Made by a program: the position numbers and the translations under genes
Assembly: GCA_947589025.1 (NCBI GenBank)
Contig: CANQAY010000003.1
Span: forward strand, 88,907-125,798
Reading direction: 5' to 3'
From: an uncultured Clostridia bacterium
GTDB taxonomy: Bacteria; Bacillota; Clostridia; Christensenellales; UBA1242
Length of the DNA: 36,892 nucleotides
The notes under the pieces: generated by a model
Databases searched by the model: none
Told to the model about the DNA's origin: nothing
The model's input: only the letters and a program-made list of their open reading frames with translations
In this document: piece after piece, positions 1-7,231 of the stretch
Numbering within the stretch: position 1 is the stretch's first letter
Layout of the letters: each line of letters starts with the position of its first letter

Positions 1-369
1 AGCAGGGTTGCTTGCTCTGCCAATAAGGTACGATCCATCGCACGCTGTAAGCTGAGCAAAAATTTTAGGTGCGTTTTTCATGCCGTTGTTTCTAACATAA
101 ATAACGCTTTCCGGCCCCATCAAGCCAATGTCCGCCGAATTAGAGGTAAGTGACGACATAACCGTGTCGCTTCCGCCGGCGTTAGTCAACTCAATTTCAA
201 GCCCTTCCTCGTCAAAATATCCCATATTCATGGCAACATAAAGTGGGGCGTAAAAAACCGAGTGGGTTACTTCACTTATGCGCAATTTGTTATCGTTTTT
301 GCCGCACGCGGTAAGCGATAACGTAAAAATGCTCATAAAAATAACCAGTAAAACAGAAATTTTTTTCAT
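1..369 (-). CDS. ABC transporter substrate-binding lipoprotein (NMT1/SsuA-like), 5' part only
   Basis: Only the first 123 codons lie in the window; the gene continues past base 1. Reading the minus strand from ATG at 369 gives a lipoprotein signal peptide (MKKISVLLVIFMSIFTLSL followed by lipobox LTAC) and then a mature part with YAPLYVAMNMGYFDEEGLEIEL and an S-N-S-A-D-IGLMGPES segment. Both are typical of the NMT1/ThiY/SsuA family of periplasmic-type binding proteins that feed ABC importers for pyrimidines, sulfonates or similar small molecules. The mature protein should be lipid-anchored outside the membrane. An AAAAGGAGATGG ribosome site precedes the start. The rest of the transporter presumably lies downstream, outside the window. 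The ligand cannot be told from this fragment. Confidence 0.85.
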   Translation of the reverse strand, partial: MKKISVLLVIFMSIFTLSLTACGKNDNKLRISEVTHSVFYAPLYVAMNMGYFDEEGLEIELTNAGGSDTVMSSLTSNSADIGLMGPESVIYVRNNGMKNAPKIFAQLTACDGSYLIGRASNPA

Positions 370-383
370 TCCATCTCCTTTTA

Positions 384-407
384 GGAAGGTAGTGTGGCGT
401 TCCTTCC
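384..407 (-). promoter_or_regulatory. 5'-leader hairpin before the lipoprotein gene
   Basis: GGAAGG (407-402 on the minus strand) pairs with CCTTCC (389-384) around a 12-base loop, immediately followed by TAAAAGGAG, which is the ribosome site. With the proposed promoter at 443-415 the hairpin would sit at the very 5' end of the mRNA. The geometry (short stem, 12-base loop, A-rich tail running into the Shine-Dalgarno) resembles small translational riboswitches such as preQ1-I, but the conserved preQ1-I bases are not evident. It could equally be a plain stabilising hairpin. Confidence 0.4.
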
Positions 408-414
408 ATATTTC

Positions 415-443
415 ATAATATGAATTGATTAAATTTTGGTTAA
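415..443 (-). promoter_or_regulatory. Probable promoter of the lipoprotein gene
   Basis: On the minus strand TTAACC (443-438) is followed after 17 bases by TATTAT (420-415). The -35 is weak, the -10 good. Transcription would start near 408, just before the leader hairpin. Confidence 0.45.
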
Positions 444-459
444 AATTTGTTAAAAATAG

Positions 460-488
460 TTGCAAGTTTTGTGTTTTTTTGCTAATAT
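460..488 (+). promoter_or_regulatory. Sigma-A type promoter for the 179-aa membrane protein
   Basis: TTGCAA (460-465), 17-base spacer, TAATAT (483-488). It diverges from the lipoprotein promoter at 415-443. Confidence 0.65.
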
Positions 489-518
489 TAAATGTATCAA
501 TATTAAATAGAGGGCGAA

Positions 519-1058
519 ATGATTAAAAACGATTTATTTTTTAAAATACTTTTTGCAATAGAGCTAGCATTGCTTCCGCTTGTGGTGTTTGCCTATTTGT
601 TTTTGCCACTTTGGGCAATGGGGCTAATAATTGCCGGCGTGCTGCTTGCAAAAATTTGGATGGAGCTTTATAAGGATAGGTTATCCTTCACCCACACGTT
701 AATAAGTTCAATTGCCAGCGTTGTGGTTTTCACCACATTGCTAATTTTGTTTATAAACGCGGGCTTTGTTAACCAAACCTTGGCAATAGCGGATATTATA
801 TTAATTTTCTTTATGAACTTGTTTTTGGTGCTGTTAAAAAACAAAAATATGCCGGAGTTTATTGAAGCGGTGGATTATTGCTACATGCTTTTTGAAATTT
901 TAACGCTCATTTCATTTATTTTCTTGGCATATAATAACACAGTTATAGTGTTAATTGGCTTGTTCACGCTTTTGTTAACCACCGTGCTTTCGGTTGGCTA
1001 TAAGCTATATTATTTTTGCCGATACACCAAATTTAATAGCCTTTTTTGGAGAAATTAG
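519..1058 (+). CDS. Unknown polytopic membrane protein, 179 aa
   Basis: I do not recognise this family. The protein is almost entirely hydrophobic, with about five or six likely transmembrane helices (roughly residues 8-45, 60-80, 85-105 and 120-165), short loops, and a basic C-terminus ending FNSLFWRN. No catalytic motif is visible. ATG at 519 follows AGAGGGCGAA, an acceptable ribosome site. It has its own promoter and is followed after 58 bases by a second small membrane protein with a separate consensus promoter, so the two need not be co-transcribed only. It is a real gene by length, promoter and ribosome site, but its function is open. Confidence 0.7.
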   Translation: MIKNDLFFKILFAIELALLPLVVFAYLFLPLWAMGLIIAGVLLAKIWMELYKDRLSFTHTLISSIASVVVFTTLLILFINAGFVNQTLAIADIILIFFMNLFLVLLKNKNMPEFIEAVDYCYMLFEILTLISFIFLAYNNTVIVLIGLFTLLLTTVLSVGYKLYYFCRYTKFNSLFWRN

Positions 1059-1069
1059 TCTTTTGCCTA

Positions 1070-1098
1070 TTGACAAACCCAAAAAATAGTGTTAATAT
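1070..1098 (+). promoter_or_regulatory. Near-consensus promoter for the 85-aa membrane protein
   Basis: TTGACA (1070-1075), 17-base spacer, TAATAT (1093-1098), then AAAAGGAGAG ribosome site. Confidence 0.75.
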
Positions 1099-1116
1099 AT
1101 TAAAAGGAGAGTAAAT

Positions 1117-1374
1117 ATGAGCACTTTATTATCTTTTGTTAATCCGTTGGAGTTTTTACTTCGTTACACAGTCATTGGCGGCACCGTTTTGGCAATAATT
1201 GGCTTGGCAATTTGCCTTCTTGCTAAAAGAATAACCATGGCAGTAAGAAAGCAAGATTCCATTAATAAGCAAGATAGGGTTTACCTTGCTTTGTTAATAA
1301 CCGGCATTGCCTTTATGCTTATTGGCATGATTGTTATTGCTTTGCCAGTGGATGCAACATTATACACTTTATAA
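1117..1374 (+). CDS. Small membrane protein, 85 aa, unknown
   Basis: Two hydrophobic helices (about residues 15-36 and 55-78) are separated by a basic loop with KRITMAVRKQDSINKQDR, which by the positive-inside rule is probably cytoplasmic. The family is not recognised. The gene has a strong promoter and a good AAAGGAGAG ribosome site, so it is likely well expressed. The next gene (methyltransferase) begins 11 bases after its stop and is probably co-transcribed. Confidence 0.65.
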   Translation: MSTLLSFVNPLEFLLRYTVIGGTVLAIIGLAICLLAKRITMAVRKQDSINKQDRVYLALLITGIAFMLIGMIVIALPVDATLYTL

Positions 1375-1385
1375 GGTAAATTATT

Positions 1386-1985
1386 ATGCAACACTATTTT
1401 ATAGATAAACCTCATAAAGAAACGGACTTTTTTGAGTTCAAGGATAGTGTATTGGGCTATGAATTATGCTTTCGCAGTTGCGATAGCATTTTTTCTAAAA
1501 CAAAAATAGACGATGGTACCCGCGCACTGTTAAATGCAATAGATAAACACTTTGTTTTGTCCGGCACAGGGCTGGATGTTGGCTGCGGCTTGGGTGTTAT
1601 TGGCATTGCGCTAATTAAAAGGTTTAATGTTAACATGCATATGCTAGATGTTAACAACACCGCCGTTAGCCTAACCCAACAAAACATTGTTAAAAATAAT
1701 GTTAAGCCCCAAGCCAGCGCCTTTTTAAGCAACGGCTTTGCCAATGTTAAGGATTATTATGACTTTATAGTTTCTAACCCACCAATAAAAACGGGCAAAA
1801 AATTGCTTTTTAGCCTTATGGATGGGGCAATGCAACATTTAAAACCAAACGCCCCGCTAATTGTGGTTATAAGGAAAGATCATGGCATGCAAAGCCTTAA
1901 AAACTATCTAACATCCCTGTTTAATAACTGTGAAATTGTGGCAAGGGATAAGGGCTATTACATCCTAAAAGCTATAAAAAATTAA
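1386..1985 (+). CDS. Class I SAM-dependent methyltransferase, YbxB/RsmC-like
   Basis: 199 residues. The SAM-binding motif I reads LDVGCGLGVIGIAL (about 61-74), the acidic motif II is HMLDVNNTAV, and the substrate-site motif IV is the N-P-P of IVSNPPIKTGK. NPP is typical of methyltransferases acting on exocyclic amino groups of bases. The N-terminal layout (YFIDKPHKETDFFEFK, then LGYELCFRSCDSIFSKTKID) matches B. subtilis YbxB-type proteins, single-domain relatives of RsmC, which modifies G1207 of 16S rRNA. A small-subunit rRNA guanine methyltransferase is therefore the best guess. AAGG upstream gives a modest ribosome site. Confidence 0.8.
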   Translation: MQHYFIDKPHKETDFFEFKDSVLGYELCFRSCDSIFSKTKIDDGTRALLNAIDKHFVLSGTGLDVGCGLGVIGIALIKRFNVNMHMLDVNNTAVSLTQQNIVKNNVKPQASAFLSNGFANVKDYYDFIVSNPPIKTGKKLLFSLMDGAMQHLKPNAPLIVVIRKDHGMQSLKNYLTSLFNNCEIVARDKGYYILKAIKN

Positions 1986-2011
1986 AATTTTTAAAATTAG
2001 CCATTTTTTGT

Positions 2012-2040
2012 TTGACTAATTATTTAAACTGTGTTAGCCT
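2012..2040 (+). promoter_or_regulatory. Possible promoter with a GTTAG-C-CTAAC palindrome
   Basis: TTGACT (2012-2017), 17-base spacer, TAGCCT (2035-2040) with an upstream TG (extended -10). The -10 lies inside the palindrome GTTAGCCTAAC at 2033-2043, which could be an operator. The -10 is poor, so confidence is limited. Confidence 0.4.
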
Positions 2041-2069
2041 AACAATAGTTAAACATTAAGGGGGTTTAA

Positions 2070-2729
2070 ATGAAAAAATTTTTTAGTAAATTGCCAGTTA
2101 TGATCGTTTTATTGGTGTTGTCCGTTGCCGTGCTTGGCACCTACATTGGCTTGCTTGCCCGCCCAATTGCATACGGCATGGATTATGCTAGCACTGCACA
2201 TAAAGAAGATTTGATAAGTAGTATGGAAATGGACGAGTATGCAGATATTTTAAAAACTTTAGACATTACAACCCATGTTAAATTTGGGAGCAATCACAAA
2301 GTTGTTACGACAACAGAATTAAATTATGAATTTAAAGCCGATGCGGATGAGGCATTAAAAGCACTTGCCGAACCAGGGTTAAAGACTATGAAAGAAGACA
2401 TGGAAACTGAAGCTTCAGTGGAATTCTATTATTTTGAAGCCAATCATAAAATTTATATGTTAGATGTTGAAGGTGATTTAACTAATGAACAATATAAGGC
2501 AGCAGTGGAAGAGTTTAAAAGCCGTGAAGGTTGGGAACAAGAATCCAGTTTGGAAGCCAATGCTTTTAGTCTTAAAGGTCCAGAAACATTTGGAGATAAT
2601 GAAACAACATACACTTGCGCTGGCTCAATTGTAATTGCAGTTGTTTTAGGGCTTGTTGAAGTTGCTTTAGTAACATTCTCAGTTTTGTCCGTTTTATGGT
2701 TTGTAAAATCTAAACACAAAAAAGCTTAA
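2070..2729 (+). CDS. Bitopic membrane protein with extracytoplasmic domain, unknown
   Basis: 219 residues. An N-terminal helix (about 8-32) is followed by an acidic soluble region of about 150 residues (for example HKEDLISSMEMDEYADILK and DEALKALAEPGLKTMKEDME), a second helix near 183-210 (SIVIAVVLGLVEVALVTFSV), and a short basic tail KSKHKKA. The topology suggests an extracytoplasmic domain held by two helices. I recognise no family. The ribosome site TAAGGGGG before ATG 2070 is good. The gene ends at a strong hairpin terminator and appears monocistronic. Confidence 0.7.
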   Translation: MKKFFSKLPVMIVLLVLSVAVLGTYIGLLARPIAYGMDYASTAHKEDLISSMEMDEYADILKTLDITTHVKFGSNHKVVTTTELNYEFKADADEALKALAEPGLKTMKEDMETEASVEFYYFEANHKIYMLDVEGDLTNEQYKAAVEEFKSREGWEQESSLEANAFSLKGPETFGDNETTYTCAGSIVIAVVLGLVEVALVTFSVLSVLWFVKSKHKKA

Positions 2730-2733
2730 CAAT

Positions 2734-2761
2734 AAAAAACTCACCATCAGGTGAGTTTTTT
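2734..2761. terminator. Bidirectional terminator hairpin
   Basis: AAAAAACTCACC (2734-2745) pairs with GGTGAGTTTTTT (2750-2761) around ATCA. The A-run and T-run make it usable in both directions: for the membrane protein gene on + and for the small ORF at 2763-2882 on -. Confidence 0.85.
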
Positions 2762-2762
2762 G

Positions 2763-2882
2763 TTAGCAATAGCAACCGCAATAGCCAACAAATTGGCAAA
2801 TGGTGTTGGCAACAAGCGGAATGCTTAAATTGCTTATTCTAACGCAATCGTATGCGCCCGTTCTAAAATAAAAATAATACAT
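2763..2882 (-). CDS. Candidate small Cys-rich protein, 39 aa
   Basis: Minus-strand ATG at 2882 is preceded by GAGG six bases away and the frame runs 39 codons to TAA, two bases from the bidirectional terminator at 2734-2761. The product starts MYYFYFRTGAYDCVRIS and ends CQFVGYCGCYC, with five cysteines, three of them in the last five residues. An in-frame ATG at 2894 would add four residues. I recognise no family, and no good promoter is visible upstream. Ribosome site, ORF and terminator in the right order support a gene, but an ORF this short can occur by chance. Confidence 0.35.
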   Translation of the reverse strand: MYYFYFRTGAYDCVRISNLSIPLVANTICQFVGYCGCYC

Positions 2883-3018
2883 AACTAGCCTCATATCAGC
2901 CTATGAAATTTTTTTTGTTATTGTTAATTTTTGTTTTGGCAAAATCTCTTGCAAAAACTGTCAATTTTTTTAAGAGTAAAATTATATTTAGTGCATATTA
3001 TACATTAGAGGATAAGTT

Positions 3019-3771
3019 ATGAGAGAAATTGCCTTGGCCTCTAAGCTGGAAAATAAGGGAATAATTGAGTTTTTGCACAATGAAATACACAACAAAATAG
3101 ATTTTTGCAAAATAATAATCACTAGCTATAGCGATGCCAATTTTTGCTATTTGCTTTTTGCGTGTGAAGAGGGCTACATTGAGCCTTGCGAAACAATAAT
3201 TAAAGATATTATTATTGATTATATAGAGAGTTGTTACAAGGTTAATTATTTAAAAAACAAAATTAAAAATCCGTTAAACAACACGCTTGCTTTTAATGCC
3301 TACATAAAAGTGCTTTCGTTGTTTGATAAAGCCACCGACCAAACTGCATTAAGCAAAATTATATTGTTTAATCAAACATTTTTTATAGATAGTTTTTTAG
3401 AGTTCCGGCTTAGCCCATTAAAACATCATTGGGACAACCTTGCCGAACTTTCCAGTGACAACATAACGCTTTTTAACTCCGCCACATTTTTAGATGTTAT
3501 CCGCTTTTTAATTAACACAATGGATAGTTTGGTTTATAAAGTTAAAGTGGTTTGCAAGGGCAACAACTTTAGCATTTACAACATGAAAAACAAAAATGCC
3601 AAAATTAAAAAGGTTGCCGATTGCAACAACTCTGTAGACCTTATTACAAATGTGCTTAACTTTTGCCCAAGCTATATAGACATTTATGTTGGAGATAATG
3701 TTAGCTCGGAGGCAGTTAGTTTTTTAAGCAATGTGTTTTCTAACAGATTAAAAATTATTATGAAAAACTAA
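3019..3771 (+). CDS. ytxC: YtxC-like protein (sporulation-associated)
   Basis: 250 residues, soluble, mixed alpha/beta. The C-terminal part (NCNNSVDLITNVLNF, then PSYIDIYVGDNVSSEAVSF, then LKIIMKN) and the mid-region FIDSFLEFRLSPL match my recollection of the YtxC family (PF08812 type), where an F-[IV]-x-F-R-L-x-x-[LY] segment is typical. The position directly upstream of thrS is the same as ytxC-thrS in Bacillus and many Clostridia. The role of the family is poorly known; it is linked to sporulation by occurrence. AGAGGATAAGTT upstream gives a ribosome site. No convincing promoter was found in front of it. Confidence 0.6.
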   Translation: MREIALASKLENKGIIEFLHNEIHNKIDFCKIIITSYSDANFCYLLFACEEGYIEPCETIIKDIIIDYIESCYKVNYLKNKIKNPLNNTLAFNAYIKVLSLFDKATDQTALSKIILFNQTFFIDSFLEFRLSPLKHHWDNLAELSSDNITLFNSATFLDVIRFLINTMDSLVYKVKVVCKGNNFSIYNMKNKNAKIKKVADCNNSVDLITNVLNFCPSYIDIYVGDNVSSEAVSFLSNVFSNRLKIIMKN

Positions 3772-3884
3772 AAATTTTTTAAAATTTGTTAAAAAAGCAT
3801 TAAAAAACATAAAAAATTGCAAAAATTTGTAAAAATTTAATTAACATTAAAAAAATTTTACATTTTTTAATTTGTTAAAAACGG

Positions 3885-3913
3885 TTGACAAATTAAAATT
3901 TTTTATGTAAACT
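3885..3913 (+). promoter_or_regulatory. Promoter of the thrS T-box transcript
   Basis: TTGACA (3885-3890), 17-base spacer, TAAACT (3908-3913). The stretch 3772-3884 upstream is a very AT-rich spacer in which I see nothing else. Confidence 0.7.
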
Positions 3914-3929
3914 AAAACTAGTTTAATGG

Positions 3930-4137
3930 ATTATTGGTTGGACAAGTAAATTTATATTTAGGTTTACAGAGAGTGTCTGCCGGCTGAGATTGACACAACA
4001 CATTATAAATTGAAACCACCAACTAGGTCAGTAAACATTAAAATTAAGTGGGTGCTTTGCGCCAATTAGGGTGGAACCGCGGTTATATAAAAAATCGTCC
4101 CTTGCAACAAGTTTTTGTTTGCAAGTTTTTTATTTTT
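3930..4137 (+). promoter_or_regulatory. T-box riboswitch (threonine specific) upstream of thrS
   Basis: The conserved T-box AGGGTGGAACCGCG is at 4068-4081 and its antiterminator partner CGTCCCT at 4096-4102. Stem I appears closed by TTGGT (3934-3938) with ACCAA (4018-4022), which leaves ACC (4015-4017) as the likely specifier codon, a Thr codon that fits thrS. Uncharged tRNA-Thr should stabilise the antiterminator and allow read-through; charged tRNA lets the terminator at 4101-4137 form. The specifier assignment is by eye. Confidence 0.9.
4101..4137 (+). terminator. T-box controlled intrinsic terminator
   Basis: CTTGCAACAA (4101-4110) pairs with TTGTTTGCAAG (one bulged T), followed by TTTTTTATTTTT. 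It overlaps the 3' arm of the antiterminator, as expected for mutually exclusive folding. Confidence 0.8.
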
Positions 4138-4150
4138 AAAGGAGAATTTT

Positions 4151-5893
4151 ATGGAGCAAAACGAAAAACAAACAATGTATCGCCACAGCATGAGCCATGT
4201 GCTTGCCAAGGCAATAAAATCACTTTACCCAAATGTTAAGTTGGCAATTGGCCCCGCCATTGAAAATGGCTTTTATTATGACTTTGACAACCTTAACATA
4301 AGCCAAGCAGATTTTGAAAAAATTGAAGCCAAAATGCGTGAAATTATTGCGCGGGATGAAGCCTTTGTGCGCAAAGAAGTAACCAAGGCAGAGGCGCTTG
4401 AACTTTTTGTTGGCGAGCCATATAAAACCGAACTTATTAACGAGCTGCCAGCAAATGAAAAGATTACTGTTTATTACACTGGCAATGATTTTTACGATTT
4501 ATGCCGTGGCCCGCATGTGGAAAACACAAAATTTTTGCGCGGCTTTAATTTTAAAATTAATAGGGTAAGCGGCGCTTATTGGCGCGGCAGCGAGCACAAC
4601 AAAATGCTAACCCGCATTTATGTTTATGGCTTTGTTAATAAAGAAGATTTAAAAGAGTGCCTGCGTTTGGAAGAAGAAGCCAAAATGCGTGACCACAGAA
4701 AATTGGGCAAAGACCTTAACATTTTTATGATGAGTGACCTTATTGGCAAGGGTTTGCCTATTTGGCTGCCTAACGGCTTTTTGCTGCGCCGCGCGTTAAG
4801 TGATTATATTATGGATAAAGAGCTTTCGCTTGGCTATCAGCATGTAATGACGCCATCTTTAGGCTCAATTAACCTTTACAAAACTTCCGGCCACTGGGAG
4901 CATTATAAAGAGGATATGTTCCCAGCCATGGAGCGTGAAAGTGAAACTTATGTTTTGCGCCCAATGAACTGCCCGCACCATATGATGATTTACAAAAACT
5001 TTATGCATTCTTATAAAGATTTGCCTGTGCGCATTGCCGAAATTGCCAACGATTTTAGGTTTGAAGGCAGCGGCAATTTGTGTGGGATAGAGCGCACCCG
5101 CGCATTTACTCAAAATGATGCGCATATCTTTTGCCGCCCAGACCAAATTAAAGACGAAATTAACAACGTTATTTCCTTAATTTTAGATGTTTATAAAGAT
5201 TTTGGCTTTAAAAATTACAGCTTCCGCCTATCTCTTAGGGATAAAAAGAACACCGCTAAATATTTTGGCAATGACGACCTTTGGGAGAAAAGCGAAACCG
5301 CATTAAGAGAAATTTTAAAGAAAAGCGGCGCCAACTTCTACGAGGCTGAGGGCGAGGCGGCATTCTACGGCCCTAAAATTGACGTTCAAGTTAAGTCTGC
5401 CATTGGGCACGAGGTAACTTTATCCACCGTTCAGCTAGACTATCAGTTGCCAGAGCGCTTTGAATTAGAATATGTTGACGAGCACGATAATCGCGTGCGC
5501 CCAGTTGTTATTCACCGCGCAATTTTTGGCTCGCTGGATAGGTTTACCGCCTTCTTAATTGAAGAAACAAAAGGCAATTTGCCTGTTTGGTTAAATCCGC
5601 TGCAAGTTAAAATTGTTACGGTAAGCGAAAAAAATGTGCCTTACGCAAAAGAGGTTGAAGCTAAACTCCGCCTTAACAAAATTCGCGTTTCGGCAGATGT
5701 TTCCAACGAAAGTGTTGGCAAAAAAATACGCAACTCAACCCTAGAAAAAACACCTTATATTCTCGTTTTGGGGGATAAAGAAATGGGCGAAGGCCTTGTT
5801 TCTGTGCGTGCGCGCGGCAGCAAAGACACCACCACAATGCCTTATGCCGAATTTGAAAAACAGCTGCTTTCGGTTATTGCAAACAAACAATGA
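4151..5893 (+). CDS. thrS: Threonyl-tRNA synthetase lacking the TGS domain
   Basis: Charges tRNA-Thr with threonine in the cytoplasm. The start is ATG 4151, after AAAGGAG; the longer frame beginning at 4115 would start inside the terminator stem. At 580 residues it is about 60 shorter than the usual 640. The missing part is the N-terminal TGS domain, because the editing motif H-S-M-S-H (HxxxH) is already at residues 12-16. The rest of the editing domain follows (DFYDLCRGPH, Cys 118), then class II motif 2 (NDFRFEGSGN, FTQNDAHIFC), zinc-ligand region MNCPHHM, and motif 3 (IHRAIFGSLDRF). The anticodon-binding domain is at the C-terminus (VKIVTVSEKNVPYAKEVEAK). Regulated by the T-box. Confidence 0.97.
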   Translation: MEQNEKQTMYRHSMSHVLAKAIKSLYPNVKLAIGPAIENGFYYDFDNLNISQADFEKIEAKMREIIARDEAFVRKEVTKAEALELFVGEPYKTELINELPANEKITVYYTGNDFYDLCRGPHVENTKFLRGFNFKINRVSGAYWRGSEHNKMLTRIYVYGFVNKEDLKECLRLEEEAKMRDHRKLGKDLNIFMMSDLIGKGLPIWLPNGFLLRRALSDYIMDKELSLGYQHVMTPSLGSINLYKTSGHWEHYKEDMFPAMERESETYVLRPMNCPHHMMIYKNFMHSYKDLPVRIAEIANDFRFEGSGNLCGIERTRAFTQNDAHIFCRPDQIKDEINNVISLILDVYKDFGFKNYSFRLSLRDKKNTAKYFGNDDLWEKSETALREILKKSGANFYEAEGEAAFYGPKIDVQVKSAIGHEVTLSTVQLDYQLPERFELEYVDEHDNRVRPVVIHRAIFGSLDRFTAFLIEETKGNLPVWLNPLQVKIVTVSEKNVPYAKEVEAKLRLNKIRVSADVSNESVGKKIRNSTLEKTPYILVLGDKEMGEGLVSVRARGSKDTTTMPYAEFEKQLLSVIANKQ

Positions 5894-5974
5894 TGGTGCA
5901 AAACTGAACATTTTTGCTAATTTTGTTAAATATTTGTTAAAAAAACGGTTTAAAAAAATTGTTTTGCCATTTTT

Positions 5975-6003
5975 TTTGAAATATTATGTTTTTTGTGCTA
6001 AAA
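5975..6003 (+). promoter_or_regulatory. Promoter of the alcohol/aldehyde dehydrogenase operon
   Basis: TTGAAA (5975-5980), 17-base spacer, TAAAAT (5998-6003) preceded by TGC (extended -10). The leader to ATG 6023 is only about 13 bases and holds the GAGGAG ribosome site. Confidence 0.7.
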
Positions 6004-6022
6004 TTTTAAATGAGGAGTTTAT

Positions 6023-7231
6023 ATGAATTTGTTTAAAAAATTATTTTGCAGGGTTTATCAGGGCATTTTTAAATTGTTGTTGCCCGTGTTGCCTTATCGT
6101 AGGCCAACATTGTTAAATGATTATGATGGTTTAATTGACCTATTAAAAAATGAAAATAAACACAGCGTTTTGTTGGTTACCGATGCCGGCATTCGCAGTT
6201 TGGGTTTAACAAAACAATTAGAAAGCAAAATTGTTAACGCAAATTTGGTGCTTGCCGTTTACGATAAAACAATGGCAAACCCAACCACGCAAAATGTGGA
6301 AGATGCACTGCAAATTTTTCACGAAAACGAATGCGATTGCATTGTGGCTTTTGGTGGTGGCTCGCCAATGGATTGTGCAAAGGCTGTTGGCGCAAGGGCG
6401 GCAAGGCCGGAAAAACCTTTAAATAAAATGAAAGGCATTTTAAAAGTTCACAAAAAAATTCCGCTTTTAATTGCAATTCCCACCACGGCAGGCACGGGCA
6501 GTGAAACCACGCTTGCAGCTGTCATAACCGATAGCGAAACACGTCACAAATATGCAATTAACGATTTCCCACTCATACCAAAATACGCCTTGTTGGACGC
6601 CAATTTAACCGTTGGTTTGCCGCCAAAAATTACTGCCACCACAGGCATGGACGCACTAACTCACGCAGTTGAAGCCTACATAGGCCGCAGCACCACTAAA
6701 GAAACGCGCGATTGTGCCTTGCGCGCCAGCAAATTGATTTTTGAAAATTTGCAAGCCGCTTTTACCGATGGCAAAAATTTGACCGCGCGTGAAAATATGT
6801 TGCAAGCCGCATTTTTGGCGGGTGTTGCGTTTACAAAATCATACGTTGGCTATGTGCACGCAGTTGCGCACTCCCTTGGCGGAAAATATAATGTTGCACA
6901 CGGCCTTGCCAATGCAATAATTTTGCCGCATGTGTTAAAAAAATATGGCAAATCCGTTTACAAAAAATTATGGCAAATGGGTGTTTATTGCAATCTGTTC
7001 ACAAAATCCACCCCTAAAGAGGTTGGCGCCAAATTGTTTATTGAAAAAATTGAAGAAATGAATAAATTTATGAACATTGGCGCATCAATTTCTGAAATTA
7101 GGGAAGAAGATGTTCCAACTTTGGCAAAAACGGCAGAAAAAGAAGCCAATCCGCTTTATCCTGTGCCAAAACTATTTACCGCAAAGCAACTAGAACAAAT
7201 TTATTACGAGGTTAAAAATGGAAACGACTAA
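6023..7231 (+). CDS. Iron-containing (group III) alcohol dehydrogenase
   Basis: 402 residues. Interconverts an aldehyde and an alcohol with NAD(P)H and a divalent metal, usually Fe2+. Visible are the nucleotide-binding GGGSPMDCAKAVGA, the PTTAGTGSETTLAAV segment, and metal ligands in GMDALTHAVEAY and HAVAHSLGGKYNVAHGLANA (His residues spaced as in the family). The N-terminus carries an extra basic-hydrophobic stretch (NLFKKLFCRVYQGIFKLLLP, about residues 2-21) that may associate with membrane. Its stop overlaps the aldehyde dehydrogenase start by 14 bases, so the two are translationally coupled. The substrate is not readable from sequence; the neighbours suggest fatty aldehydes. Confidence 0.93.
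   Translation: MNLFKKLFCRVYQGIFKLLLPVLPYRRPTLLNDYDGLIDLLKNENKHSVLLVTDAGIRSLGLTKQLESKIVNANLVLAVYDKTMANPTTQNVEDALQIFHENECDCIVAFGGGSPMDCAKAVGARAARPEKPLNKMKGILKVHKKIPLLIAIPTTAGTGSETTLAAVITDSETRHKYAINDFPLIPKYALLDANLTVGLPPKITATTGMDALTHAVEAYIGRSTTKETRDCALRASKLIFENLQAAFTDGKNLTARENMLQAAFLAGVAFTKSYVGYVHAVAHSLGGKYNVAHGLANAIILPHVLKKYGKSVYKKLWQMGVYCNLFTKSTPKEVGAKLFIEKIEEMNKFMNIGASISEIREEDVPTLAKTAEKEANPLYPVPKLFTAKQLEQIYYEVKNGND

Noticed and set aside
384-407. Confident preQ1-I riboswitch call
   Set aside because: Stem and loop sizes fit, but the A-rich tail and conserved pairing bases of the family are not evident; kept only as an unassigned hairpin.
4115-4150. Upstream start for thrS adding 12 residues
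   Set aside because: It begins inside the T-box terminator stem and lacks a ribosome site; ATG 4151 follows AAAGGAG.
4048-4239. 63-codon ORF over the T-box
   Set aside because: It spans the riboswitch and the thrS start in another frame and has no ribosome site.
5796-6026. 76-codon ORF between thrS and the alcohol dehydrogenase
   Set aside because: It overlaps thrS out of frame, contains the operon promoter and has no family resemblance.
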